Assembly: GCF_905475395.1 (NCBI RefSeq)
Contig: NC_058337.1
Coordinates: 100,620,368 to 100,684,367 of the forward strand
Length of the DNA: 64,000 nucleotides
Source: Chrysoperla carnea
Taxonomy: Eukaryota > Arthropoda > Insecta > Neuroptera > Chrysopidae
Direction of reading: 5' to 3'
Part shown: positions 24,722 through 39,700 of the stretch, piece after piece
Layout: each line of letters starts with the position of its first letter
How positions within the stretch are numbered: the first letter of the stretch is position 1
The notes under the pieces: model-generated
The model's input: the letters and a program-made list of their open reading frames with translations, nothing else
What the model was told of the DNA's origin: nothing
Database searches by the model: none
Translations under genes and position numbers: made by a program

Positions 24722-27700
24722 GTAATATATTTTCTTTTTTTTTCCTTGTTTGGATACTGCCATAGTTTGTTTTTTTCTAAGGAAAAGGAAAGTAACTAGA
24801 GAAAAAAAGAGCTGAAAATCAATTTTAATTCGTAGCTCAAATTTCTAAAGTTTCTTTACAACCAAAATTTCTCTACAACCATCCCTTTTCTACTCAAACG
24901 TCATTTGAGAAAACAATACTAGAAAACAAATATTTTTTTTAAATTGTCTATTGTCGTTTGGTATTTTTACAAGAATGTTTCGTTAAAGCTATGATAGTAC
25001 GATTAAAACTAAGCTAGAAATACGATTCATTCCGGAGGCGGAGCAAGTAAAACTATACGAAATGAATTATTGAGTCAAGCATCTGAACTATTAATTTGTT
25101 AAAATATTTTATCATACTATATTTAATTGATTTGATTTTAGGTATCGAGTATTCGTCGATATAATGCGCCCCCACCAACAGCTTCAGAACCTTTTCTCAA
25201 TGGAAGTTCAACGTCATATGTTGAAGATATGTACAATGCGTGGTTGCAGGATCCATCAAGTGTACATGCGGTATGAATACAAATTATATTATACTTAATC
25301 TAAATATTTATAGTAAAACTTCTTTAATCACATTTAAAATCAAGATATTTCTACTAATTTGTGCAATGGTCACCATTTTTACAACATTGAATAAATCCAA
25401 ATACCAAATAGATAAACATTCGTGAAGAATTCGCCAAATGTCTTGTTAGGAACAAAATCCATTTGTCAACGAATATTCTCCGAAATTTCAACTATTTACA
25501 AAATTTCACTTATTTACTTTTCTTCTTGTCTTGCGGTAATTTATGCATTATTAAAAATTAACAGATGAGTTACTTTACCATATCTCTAACTGGCAACATA
25601 TTTCGATCCCTTTAACGTTGTTATAATCGATTTTGACTATATTAATATATTTTGTAAAACGCGTATGTAAATTTCGATAAAACGATTTGGTTTAATTAAA
25701 ATTTTAGAATTATTTTATTAAAATAATACGTATACTCCCAAATCCGTTAAAAAATGCGATAATCTACAAAAAATAACCTTTAAAAACTCGATTTCGATTG
25801 TGTACGATTGAATTTTAATATACCTACGTAGCCAACTACAAATATTTTAACGAATTTGTGAAGTAAACCAAGAGGACTGTTCACTTTGATTTATCGTAAA
25901 GGATTCTGGAGGAATAGCGAACGTTCGTGACAGCAAATGGCGAACAACCATCTACTTAGAATATATAGCGCGAATTACCCTGTATAAATAATTATCAACT
26001 GACTGATAAATGAGAACTCTAAGATATTTCGAAATATATATTCATACTGATGATGACTACTTAGTAGTCGAAATACGTATTTATAAAATACAAAAAACTG
26101 ATCTAGGAAATTGGGGCAAAATTCGAAATTTATTACCAACTGTTAGTATGACATAATTGGCCATGTTCGACCAATTTACATAAATAAAATAAAGGCATTA
26201 ACTATATCGTTTAATTTGTGTACCTTTGCTATATAGTCCAGTCGACAGGTTGGAAAAAGTGGGGTCGGGTGGAAAAAGTTCGGAAGTAAACTTTTTAATT
26301 TACCATCCCTGAACAACATACTTAAGTTTCATTAACTTCCGACATTTTTCTATCTGAAACTACCTGTCGACTGTACTAATATAAAAATGAGTATAAAAGA
26401 AGTTTTACTATAAAATAATTATTTCCGCTTTGAATTAAATAATAACCTAAATTTGCAATACAAAGTAGATATTTAAACAAACTTAGTAAAAAATAAAACA
26501 ATATTATTTTTAGAAAGGTATTTTAAACCTTGTGTAATGTCATAACTACTTTAGTTATTATTTCAATGCAGGGAAAATTAGATTTTTTAGTATTCCGTAA
26601 CAATAGAAATTCAAATTTAAATCATTTTGGAATCAAAATGAAGTACCTTTTTATAATCCCTTATTTAATTACACTGTAATACAAAATTTGATTTTTTTCC
26701 CATTCCGGGCAGAAAGTGTCAACTTTTGTCCCACTGTGCTAAACGAAATTGCCGCTGTCTGCCTCCGCCGAGCAGAAAAATAGTATACACACCAAGGAAG
26801 TAAGTGGAGAATGCCTCAGATATCATTTTTGTCACTCTCGGCATCACCTTGGGCGACAATAAACATGAGATCCGGGACATTCTTTACTGCTACTTATATG
26901 TGTAATATACTATTTTTTTGTCAAGAAAATGTCTTTACTTTTCAAAAGATTTGACGTGATTAATCCGAATTTGAACTGAAAATTGCTCTCTCACCACCTT
27001 TTCGAGAAATTCGACATTTAATATGGGAAATATCATTTTCACTATATTTGAAGTCAATAAAAAATATTATAAAGAACGTGTCCATAAAAAGTCTGTACAA
27101 CGCTGCTCCGTTCAAGTAACATCCCGAGTTTTAATTAAATTAAGAAAAAAAATGTACCAACTAAGAATTTTGGGGAAACATTAACCGTTAAGAAAAAAAA
27201 TTATATTCAATCAGGTAGCTAAAAATAGAAAAGTACTGTTTTTAGGCATAGTCAAAAAACATTCTTTTTTACAAAACAGGGGGCTGAAATAAGAGGCTTG
27301 ATTTCGATTGAATCAGATTTGTGTGCGTGCAGTCACCAATTCAGAAAGAATAGTAGCTTAAATTCAAAACTGTACAGTTCATCATAATTTTCTTCAAACA
27401 ACAGAACTAACACAATATTACTGCAAACAAAAACTTTCACTGAACACGGAACCTTTGAATATATTGCTTAGATTCAGAACTGTTTGATTTTAAAATAATT
27501 AAAAAGTTAACCTTACAGCATTTAGGTCATTAACACTTTTATTTTTCCGTTGTATGTTTATATTATTTTTTTAACAAAATATTAATTATTTTATATTATT
27601 AAGTATGTGAAAAGAAAATTTATAATTTATAAAATGTCAAAAGCGTCGTTGTTCGTACAAAGTCCACGCTATTAAAATGTTAATCAACTTTTTTTAAATT

Positions 27701-30700
27701 TAATATTAATTTTATTCAACAAAAACTAATTTTATTTTCTTTATTTTTCCAAATGATTCATATTTATATAATATACAATATGCTACAAGGTAGAAGAACT
27801 TGTCTAGTTTATTGGGATAGTACGAATCAACTTACAATTGACCTAGGTCGTAAATAAAGAGGCCTCTTTTTAGGTAACTTACTAGGAGGGGTAAAATATA
27901 TGATATAGTTCAAATTTAACAAATTATTCATCATTTTAGTGGAGCTTTGAAACTTTCTACTATAATCTTACATAAACTTAGATAACCAAAGCTTAACTAT
28001 TGTAGTATAATTCACAGCCTAGCCTGAATGTATTATTACAGAATTAAATTATTTCGAATCTGTGTGCAATGAATGCTCTATTTTTAAGGATTAATCATGA
28101 ATTTTACAACAAGCTAAAGAAAAAATAAAATTATCAAAATTTTGTTAATTATGATTAGAAATGTCTAGAAGATTTATTGTTATCATTTATGACGTTGTGT
28201 CACACAACTCATAAATAATTTTTAAAATTATATTATTACGTATAAAGTACGCCTCTCTATAATGACAGGTTTGTACTCTAAATTTTTGGAGGTCTATCTC
28301 ATGAAGGTTATAGAACAGGAGAAAGATCGCTATGTACTAAAGCATTAGCGTACCTGTCCCTAAAAATTTGTAGCATTTATAGTTCATTTTTAAGCCACCA
28401 GCCGCCCTGTCATCAAGAAGTAGTATCTGTGAAGTTAGCTGTTGTTGTTAGCATAATGTACAAATTGATATATCATTTGAAATTAGCGCACAACAGCCCG
28501 CTTTTATTGATACTACGTATTGATCGCAGCGCCTCACTTATTTTATCCATATTTCGGGGACAATATTTTCTATAGCGATCGTTCTCCTGCCTATATGCTT
28601 CATGGTCTATCTAATAGGGGCCATCTATAAATTATGTCACACAAATTTTATGATTTTCTGAAACAAACACGCCTCTATTTTTGTCACAAGTTGTCATTTT
28701 TGTAAAACTCCCTCCCCCTAATTTGTGAAACCCCTCCCCTTAACGTATGACGTAATTTATGGATGGTCCCATACTACACGATAAATAATTAAAAAATTTG
28801 TTCTTCACTGGCAGCCGTTCTAGTTCTTATCTTCCTAAATCTTCGAAGTCTCGAAGGACCACCAATTGAGGGTCGAATATAGATAAAAACCATCCTCGAA
28901 ACAGGTTGCATATCGTGCAAAAAAGAGCTCAATTGATGCAGTCATTTTTGAGTCCATGAGCAATACACAAACGAATATAACATTTTTATACTCACACAAC
29001 CTAAGGCCGTATAAGGAGCGTTTTACTGTACATTGATTTTAACAATTGTTACGCATGCCCAGAATTATTTTCTTTCTGTCAATGGCAAAGTATCATTTTT
29101 CCAAAAACAACAATATCGTTTTTAAAAGACTTTAAATCAAAAATTGTGAGTTTCAAATTTCTGGAAATATTATTTTTGAGATATTTCGGTCGTGAAAACT
29201 AATACGTTGACTCTGGTTGAAAAGAATGACGTGTGTAACAATTGTCAAAATCGATTTACAAGAAAACGCCTCGAAACGATCACAAGTTGTATGAGCAATA
29301 TTTTTTACCTTTCCCCCCTGCATCATTTTAACATACTTTTGCAGGAGTGTATCAAGTCGGTACATTTTTTTGTGGCATGCAAATAAAAAAATTAACTTTC
29401 TCATTACACTCCTGGCTTAAAATTTATTTACTTTTCTTATCTTACTTAATTCAATATTGATAATTAAATAAAATTTTTTTTCTCAAATGCAACTTTTAAT
29501 TTTTAAATAATTTATTTGTGTGTGTTTCAAATTTCATTTAAATTTTGATTCTTTGAAATGAGTGGATTTGTCATTCTTAATAGATACATCGCGTCAATTA
29601 TTTTGGACTTTAAATTCATTGATGCAATTTATTTGATTTGCGATGTGATGAAATTTATGTTGCCGGGGGGGATTTAAGAATTTATACTCGAGTATTATGA
29701 TAAATCATTCTTGATCAACAGTTGTACTTTGATTAAAGATGACAAAAATTTATGTGTAAACACAGCAATTATAAATATTTAAATTCCATTTTTTTCTGAC
29801 GGGTCCTTGAGAAGTAAACTTTTGTAGCTTAAAAAATTATGTACAATATGATATTAAATATTGTTAAAAATTATATTTACGTTTGAGACCTTGGTCTATC
29901 TATTAAAAAGAATTTTTTGGAAGCTAAAGTTTGTAGAATTTTTGATATACCCTTGATTTCCAGAGTTATTGAACAATGATAATATGGGGTCTTAGAGCCA
30001 TATATTTTTTTCATAAAAATTAATTACATCTCGTAAACCACCCGGTAAAAAAATCTGATTTCTTTTCTATGGATTAATTTAAATAATATATTTTTTTAAA
30101 TTCTCATTTAAATTTGAGATATGCTAGGCCAAAATCTACACATTTCGGGCGTCACAACAGCCGTAAATATGAGTTGAAATAATACCCGAAACGCTGGAAT
30201 GACCCATAAATTTTTTATTTATTGGAATTTAAACTGCTGCGTGAGAATTATAAATTAAGTCCACGTCAACTGATACGGCAAATGTCAAGTAGAATGAAAT
30301 TGTTTTTCATTGTTTATAAAAATTAAAAAACAAACTATGAATTATAATAAAAAATAAGGTCATGCAGGTCTTAAATAATTATTTCAAAAGAAATTTTTTA
30401 AGTTGAGATAAAAAAATTATAAGGTGTATTTTTTAAAACTATATTTTAAAAGCCGTAACTAAAAGTTTAGATCTAGTATGAATTTTTGCAAGTTAACGTT
30501 CGCGGAATAAACCATTTTGGTGAGAGTTTCTAAATACTAAGTACAGAGAGAAAAATAGTAAGGTCATATTATGGAGAGTAGAAGTTCGGAGTACAGTCTC
30601 ATGAAAAATGTCCACAAAATAACATTAAATAAAGTGACCAAAATAGTCCTCGTTTAGCGGATGGTATAATCTAAACTGAAATGTATGTATGGTCCACAGG

Positions 30701-33700
30701 TACAGCAACGCTATCTTTATTTAATGTTACTTGAGAAAGACAGTGCGCTCCTTATCTCTAGCCTCCATGGGTCCAATCAATAGATTTATCTGTTTATCCT
30801 GTATATAACTGGTGATTATAAAAGGTAGTCAAACAAAATTTACTAAAATACGCTATTTCAATTCCATAGAAATAAAATAAACATTTAAAAAACTGTTAGC
30901 TTATGCCAACATATCATTTTTGTGATTTTTTGAAATTTTTGACAAATATTTTATTATAAAAATGGTTTTATTGCATATACTTTTTACACTATTTACTCGG
31001 TTTTTATATTTATTCGTTGTAAGTAGAAAAGAAAGAATAGTGCTACTTAATGTCTTAAAAATTGGTTTGCGGCTGATATAAGCTAATATTTTTTTAATGT
31101 TATTTTGTTTTATTGAATTTTGGTTTCTGTGAAAAATAAAGAAATAAATCTATAGTTTGATATAAATAAGCTAAGCATTTTCATTTTAGACAGAGAGTAA
31201 AAGAATATAAAAAAGGTACTAAATGTCGACCAAACCATAACCTTAATTACTTTCTCTATTTAATGCATCTAAGGTCTTCTTTATATTCAGAAGTTACAAA
31301 GAAAGTGTTACATAAATTACGACCTCTAAATGTATTAAAAAAATCGTATGTCAAGGTTTGCAATAAATCGATGTTCGGGAAAATTTTAACGGTAATTGAG
31401 GGTTGCTCTCAAAACAGTTGAGCTAAGCCTCTCCCGCTCTGATTAAAAAACAGATGCTGTAAACTGTTTTTGGCTTTACGACAAAAAAATATTTAATGCT
31501 TTTTCTTCGCCTGAGATTGACGATTGCATCATTAAACCGAAAAAAAAATGTTATATACAACTTCAATTTGATTGATTTGTTCTGAAGCAATCCTCTACCA
31601 ACCACTGAAATTTCAGTTTAACGTAAACTCTCTATTTTTCAATGAAAACCGAAGTATTTGTTCATAAGAAAAAGGTAGAAATTGTGATAAATAGGAGTTT
31701 CACTCTTCGATTTTATTTTATTCATACATTAAAAAAATTTTACAGTGCCTCAAATACGTATTATAAGGTATTCTAAACAGCTCTTCTGCTACAGCAATAA
31801 TGAAATATTTAATAAATTTTCGTAAAACACTCACCATGCCGGGTAATCACAGCAAGTTTCTCTAGCCACTCTATACAAAATGTATCAGAGATTCAAAAAT
31901 GAGTTCAATTTTTATTACAATTGATTCTCTGTTTTGTATTTATTTATTTTAAGATTATTTTTTTGTTTACAATATTTTTAATAAATTTTTTGATAAAGAA
32001 ATTAGTATGTTTAATGCATCCAAATAATACGATGCCATTGAGAAAACCTAACGCTCTCCATTTATAAACATAAATCATAATGGCTAAAAATTTCATTCAA
32101 AATTTTATAAATAGATATTTTAAAAATCAAATTAATTTAATAAAAGTTAGTGTTGTAGATTTTAATTAAAAAAAGATAACTAATTTTAATTTTTTTTTTT
32201 TTTTAACAGTCTTGGGATTCATTCTTCAGACATTCAGGTTCCGGTTATCAAGCACCACCAAGTTTAGTGCCAACTCGTGAAAATGAAATTCCAATTTCAG
32301 CATTGGTTCCACAATTGGCTGGTGCTGGTATTGCAGCTGGTAGTTCTGTATCAGAAAAAATTATTGATGATCATTTAAATGTGCAAGCTATCATCAGAAG
32401 TTATCAAGTAATTATGGTTTTTCTTAATATTTATTTTTGTTTTAAATTGTATAATTAGTATAGAAAAATTGAGAATGAATTCAAGCATCCAAAAAAAGTT
32501 TACGTCTGTCACAAACTGTCCGTAAATACCGTAAGAAGTATTAAAAAGTTGATTTAGTAGCCGAGACCGAACATACTTTATTTGCTAATTTGAAATCAGC
32601 AATTGTTTATAACAATTGAACGATCAAAGATAAAGGTCGCAACTAATGTTTAACTTTAGTTTTATAATAAATATCTATAAGACGGTATAATTCGAATTTA
32701 ATAATCAAAAATTTGCTACTACTTTTTCTGGATGTTACTATTTTCACTTAATTTTACTCTACTAAATTTTTTGAGTACTTTTTACTGGATACTTTTTAAA
32801 AAAAGGGAAAAATTTTAAACTATTAGACACTAATTTTTTGGTGCTTCGTTTACTTTTTATTTAACTGGAGTTTTAAAAGTAAATCTAATGGTTTTCGTTA
32901 TAACCACTATTTGAACATTTTTTTATACTCTATGTCAAAATCAGAAATTGATGTTACAACTATTAAGGAAAAATCGAAAATTTAATATCATGTCAATAGA
33001 GGATAATCCTGATGTCGAATTGACCATGTAAAACTAGACTTGATAATTTTTTTTAAAAATAGATTTGAAAATTTTAAAATGAAATTAAAATTGATTAAAA
33101 AAAGAAGAAGTTATAAGCAATCAAAGATTGCATTCAAAGGTTTTCATTTCCTTTTAGCAAAACAAAGTTTTATGTAATCTCTATGACGATACCCACGTAT
33201 GACGTCACTAGTGGGTGGGTATCTTCTTCTTTGTTTAATTGGGAATTTTAAACGTTCATATCTTGCATACTAGTAAAAAATTTAGTCCGATCCAATAACT
33301 GACTAAATGTTTTCTTCATTTAATTAAATAATTAAAAGCTAAAAATTTTCTTTTTCGCAATATTGACACTGAGTTTAAACAAATGTTAAAATGCTACTTT
33401 TGTTAGCTTTGATCAAAATCATTGAATCCTTTGACGAAAGGCTTCACAAAAGCATTGTATAAAATTTTTCTGTAAAATTGGCCCAATAATTCTTTATAAG
33501 GCATGTGATTCTAAATAAAATTTACCATTGGCTCTACGGAAAACTATTGTAACTTGAAAATTGAATAAATAAAATAGATTATCTTATAAAGAATGATCAG
33601 GTCAATTGATAGTACTCTTATTTTACATTGCTTTTGTCTCGAGTCGTTCAAAAACAGTTTTCGAAACTCCAACATACTTTTTTTTTAAATTAACCTTTAA

Positions 33701-36700
33701 TTAATTATATTGATGAATCTTATGATTTTTTTAAATATAAATCTGAAACTATTTTTAACATGCATCCATCCATTTAGGGCTTCGTAGAATCTATTTTATA
33801 TTTGTGTTTATAAAGAAATTTCGCATGCATTAATATTTTTTTTTCAATAACAAAGACTTTATCCAGAGTGTTTAAAAAACGAATAATTAAATAATGTGCA
33901 TTGATGATGGATAAATCACAATTCATCATATTTTGAAACAATTATAGCAAAACCTAAAGGAAAGTTGTGAATGAGAATCCCTACGAATGAATTTATGCTC
34001 ATCTCACTTTGCCAACTCATACAAACTATACATCTGTAAACTATTTATTTAGTCTCCAACACAAAAAAGCGGTGTTATAAGTTTGATCGCTATGTTATCT
34101 GTCTGTCTGTCTGTGGTATCCTAGCTACTAAACGAATGAACCGATTTTTATTTATTTTTTTTTTGAAAAGTAATTTTGTGGAAAGTGTTTTTTCAAGAAA
34201 TCGTCTGTTTCAAGAAAATCGATTCAATTTGGAGAGAGATACAAGGAAAAAAGCCACATTTTTCGGGAGTTTTTTAATTTTGTAAATTTTACTTGTTTTT
34301 ATTTATGTCGTTAGAGGCCGTTTTTAAACTTGAAGTGGGAAACTTTTCTAGAAAAACCACAAAGATTTGATTTTAGATCGTTCTTTTAATTAAGATCGAA
34401 TCTTATTATATTATCACCACCTGAAGAAAACTGATTTTAGAATTATTTATTTTACAATCCCATTAAGAAACAGAATTATATAATTAAAATTTCTACGGAT
34501 TCCTAAATGAATGTTTGTCATGTATATGCAATCATTGAATAAACTTTTTTCCTGTCAGTAATTTTTATTGTTCAGGAAAAAGGTTTATTGGTTTTACAAA
34601 AATATTACTGCTTCATATTGATATTATTCCCAAAGTCCTGACCATAAAAGAAGAATTAATAATTATTTTTAATCATTTACAATAAACAGAGTATCTCTAT
34701 TTTACAATATTTTTATATAAAGTTTTATTGCCTTGGAAACTTACACGCTCACTTTACTTAAATTTGTCGATTTTGTCATTCATTTTTTTCGACAAATGAT
34801 CAATGAATATTATTCGGTTTTGATCGTATTTACCACCACATAAAAAATGCGATTTCGATCGACAACCATATTAACAAGATTTAATTTGGTATGAGTTGTC
34901 TTTCCAGGATTTGATGGTTATACAGAAAATAATCGTCCTGGCATATTCGATGAAGGACTAAAATTATATTCCTGAAAACGTTTATAAAAAATATTTCAAT
35001 GTAAATAGTCAATCCGCACGTATTTTCCCCAAACATCTCCCGCATTATTATACCATCTTTTTAGTCAGTAGGTCGTCAGGATATGTATGTAAAAATAAAA
35101 AGCTTGTTCGCACACATTTGCATGAAAACGCTTATATACACTCTGTGTCACAAAAAATGCTCGTGTTTTATCATTCTAAGTGATATAGCTATAACATATG
35201 TGAATTACATGTACTGTTATAGTAATGTCACTTGGAATGGTTCAACTTTTGCGTTTATTTTGACATAGAGTGTACATACCGCGAAAATTTCAAAACAAAA
35301 GTAGAAAGTGACAAATTTAAGTAACATGAAAATGAAAGTTTTTCATTTGTCAGGATGTAACTTTATATAAAATTTATTTCATTGTAAAAGAAATAAATAA
35401 AATATGTTGTAGAGAGAGAAAGAAATTTTCATTCATTTGAAAATGCATGTAATATTTTTTATTTTTGTTTTGTTTTGTGTTTTCCAAAATTTCATTTTTA
35501 TTTTTTCGTTTTTCTATTAATTCATTTTCTAAAACAAAAATCATGCATGTATAAAGAAAAATCGTCGATTATTTTAACAAGGGTATCACACATCGGAATC
35601 CATACATTGACGTTGCTTTTATATTTAAAAATGTGATATCATTGTTAAACCAAAAAAAAAAAAATTAAGACATCAAATCAGAATTTTTGTTACTGATGTA
35701 TTTTGTTGCCTATGCCTAAAGCAACGTGGCCACTTGGTGGCAGAATTGGACCCGTTGGGAATCATGTATGCTGATCTTCATGGATCGTTCAAGGATCGTA
35801 AGGGGCATCCTCACGAACGTGTTGTTCGACAATATATGTTAGGTACTAGTCATCAAAATAAAATTATTCATCAATTTCAAAACAAAAACTAAATCAAAAT
35901 ACAGATTGAGACATTATTTATATGTGGAAGGATATAATCGAATAGAAAAATCATACAATTAAAGAACAAATCATGCACATCTAAAATTGCTTATTAACCT
36001 AAATTACGCTACTGGGTAATATTATTAATAGTGGGTTTTTAAACGCTTTCTAGGTTAGCATAAACTTAGAATAAATAATTTCAAGTATACCTAAAATAGT
36101 TAAGGTTATACGACCATCGACGTGAAATTCGTTACATGTGATAAAGCCACAGTTACAACGGAGTAAATTTTTTAAGGTAGAGCGATGTTTTTAAAAACAA
36201 ATTGATTACTGGAACAAACCTTATGTCGAAATAAAGTTTAGATATTCGTATTTCTATAAAATCATTTGCAGATGTACGAAATTTCAGAATAGGTTGTAAT
36301 TAATGAATGTAAAATCAGGGTCGACTAACTAATTTTTTTGATAATGAACCGATTTTGGTCTAACATGGCATTCGAATTCAACGACCTCAAAGCCCCCAGA
36401 ATGGTATTTTCATCGTCATTTATTTTTTTCAATACGTTTCGGGAATTCTGGAGCATAAAAGTCGAATTCCCAAAAAGGGAGTGGGTAAGGGTCACAATCT
36501 AATTTAAGAGGCTTTCTAAATGCAATTCCATGCTAGATCAAAATCGGTTTACTATCAAATAAGTTAGTTTTAAAAACCTTCATTGACTGCTCTAATAATC
36601 TACAACGGTTGATCAACAAAAGTGTAAGTTTTTAAAATTTTTATCCATACCATTTGTAATTAATTTCAAAACTTTTATTTCATACGAGATATCTATTTGG

Positions 36701-39700
36701 CCACAATTACGAATTGCTTTAGTAACTGTATAGCCATTTAAATTTAAAACATGCTAAATGAAAAAAAAAATTTTTAAAGATCAAAAAATTTAATTTGTTC
36801 GATACGGCTTTTAATTGCTAACATCGCTGGATTTACGGGGGAAAGTTTTCACCAAAAATTTGAAGAATTATGGATTTTTGTAATTCTTGATGAAGACTCC
36901 CCTGGCACAATGTCCTAAAGATACGCGTGTGGATTCATAATACACACTTTCGGAAAATCACTGGAACACTTTTATTTTAAGACTGAGTCCGTGGAAACTT
37001 TTTATCTACTCATAAAAATTTCACAAATTTTTACAGAAAATAGATTATGCCAATCAGTATTAGTCTAAGAGCCGATATAAGATCGACCTTCACCCATCTA
37101 ATAACCAGATGATAGCTTGACTATTTGTAATTAAATCAATTTTAATCAATTTTTTCCATGGAGAGTTTTTTGCAGGCAAGTCTGTACCATTATTTTCGCA
37201 ATTAAATTATCTTTCTTTTGATACCAATTTCGATTGGTTTACAGATCGGTATTAGATCTGTTCATATCGTATGGACAGGTAAGTTAATATAGGTAACTAC
37301 ACCGATGTGTTAACCAAACGAAATTGGTATCAGAAGAAAGATAATTTAATTACGAAAAAATGGCATAGGCGTGTTTATCAATCAATAAAACTCATAAAAA
37401 ATATATCTCATCTGGTTATCAGATGAGTGAAGATCGACCTTATACCATCTCCTGTACTATACGAAAAATAATATATTTTCCTAAAAGAGCGACCATGCTA
37501 TTATCTATGAAATACTGCGATTATTACAAAAATTCCCCTTAAATCCTACGTAATCAATTTATTCTAAGTTTATAATTTTACTAACTTTCAATAATAAATT
37601 ATTTACTATCTAAAATGTTATTATTGGTGTTTTTTTGAACTTGATACAAATACTTGTTTAAATTGTTCAAATTTTTGGAAACTGAGATTGTATTGCATGG
37701 TTGGTTTATTTATCTGTGGGGCACTATTTTTATTATTCTCGCATACACACCACTTGTTAGTTTCAGAAGGTAGTTAGTTTAATCGTTGCGCTGCACTAAT
37801 AATGTAAGCTACATTTGGGTTATTTTATATTGTTCAGTAATTTTACACAATTATATGCCGCGTGCAAAGCAATCTTATTTATATTTATAAATTTTTGTTT
37901 GAATTTTATAATTTTATTTCCTAACAGGAATATCATTTACTTTTTGAATTTTAATTTTATGTTTTCTTCTTCACAGGATGTTTGCTACGGTGATGTCAAC
38001 CATCGGAGAGCTTATGCAGGCTGTCAATCAATACTCACTATTTGAATTTAATGTACCCAAAAATTCAACATTCAATACAGTCAAAATCTCGCATTGTCTA
38101 AGTCTTATAATTAATATTTCTCTGCAAATAACTAAGTCGTTATTTTTTAGTTGGGTAAATTTGCGTGATTTTGAAGATAAATTCGTAAAATTATCAGAAA
38201 TGTATCTCTAATTCTATTTATCGGATTGAGACGAATAAAAAAAATAATTGTTTGTTATGAATTTCTGCATCGACCTTGTCTTGCTATTGAACCCTGAACA
38301 TAACAAAAAACCTCAATATCTAAAGAAAACCGTATTTACTTCATATTTTCAACTGTCTCTCATAACTTTTCGAAAAATTAAGGAATTAATTTTAAATTCC
38401 TTTTCTGGAAAAAGATGTTACTTATTATTATAAAAAAGTGTGGTAAATTTTAACCCGAGACATAACTTCAATTTTGAAAAAAACAAATTTTTCTGAAAAA
38501 TTTCCTGCATTGCGTGCACCATTGCGAAAGAAAACTATGAACGAACTATTTTCTTCGAGCTTGATTATTTATGATTGTCATTATAACATGTTTTTATGTG
38601 CTAAATTCTTCTTTATACTTGAACAGAATCTACGATGTCAAATATAAACTCTATGTTTTGCAGAAATTTCTTGTTGTGAAAACGGTTTATCGTAAAATAT
38701 TGGATAGCAGACTCTAAACATCGTACACAGTCGACATTCGAATTAGCCAGAACAACCATGTTTTGAGTTTAATAGAATAAACACATCCGGCAGTTCTTTT
38801 TCGATCATCACCGTACGCTTCATTTTCTCTTTTTTTGCCTGGCAAGGTGTGTTGCTGCTTGAATCTTTAATCAAGATTAATATTGAACTGGAACTTTAAG
38901 ACTATTTCGGACTTTTAATCTATTCTGATACGTTTTGAATGGGGTTTTAACTAAATAATCTATGGACGTCTGTATCTGTTTCTTCAAGATTGACATCGCC
39001 GTACCAAATATCCTTTATTAGTTTTTTGCTTGGTTTGAAATAAAAATGACGGTAATTTAAAAAGTAACATAAAGAGGAAGTTCCCGAATAAATATTTCAG
39101 CTGCAATTTAAGAAAATAGTTACTAGATCTTATGTTAATAGAATAATTTACAGGTTCCTCTCATTATTGTAAAAAATTACCTTTCTTCTTTTATGGTATA
39201 TGGTTTTTATTTCTGAATTTTTCTAACTGTTTGGCTCCAACATTCGCTATGTGTATATATATAGATTCGCGGTCATCATATAGCCAAATTGGATCCATTG
39301 GGTATCAATGCTGCTGATTTGGATGACAGGACTCCTCAGGAGCTTCTCTACTCACAACACAGTTTTGGTAAGCATATCAATTACAATCGAAACAAACATC
39401 TCACACATACAACATAGTTATACAATACAATTTTCGAACATCACATTTTTCTTTTGGTTTTTCTTGAAATCTATTTTATTATTTTATTATTGGCAAAAAT
39501 TTCTTGAATTATACACTAAATCTATTTTTTTTTTAAGCATTTAATAATAATTTGGTTTAAAAATAGTAATGGATGGCGAAAACTTAAATTTTTTTAACCT
39601 AATCTTCTTTAGCCAATTAAAAAGAATGACTCTAGGAAACTAAAGGAAACTAAAAAATTTTCACATCATACAGAACCGTGTCTGGATGTAGCTCATTAAC

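Larger units (their letters stand above)
25271..32209 (+). other. Ogdh: Ogdh intron 2 (6.9 kb), repeats only
   Basis: Holds a hammerhead-bearing repeat (about 26020-26140), two MITEs (26236-26376 and 28617-28770) and a short dispersed repeat (26700-26782). No additional conserved exon was recognised. The rest is unremarkable AT-rich DNA. Confidence 0.6.

Noticed and set aside
29153-29404. Overlapping open frames on both strands near an inverted GGAGTGTA pair
   Set aside because: No family resemblance and no splice-site support; looks like part of an unclassified repeat in Ogdh intron 2.
37978-38211. Possible extra Ogdh exon after a good acceptor (TTCTTCTTCACAG)
   Set aside because: With the required incoming phase from exon 4b it meets a stop within six codons. 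No part resembles OGDH, and no human counterpart exists.
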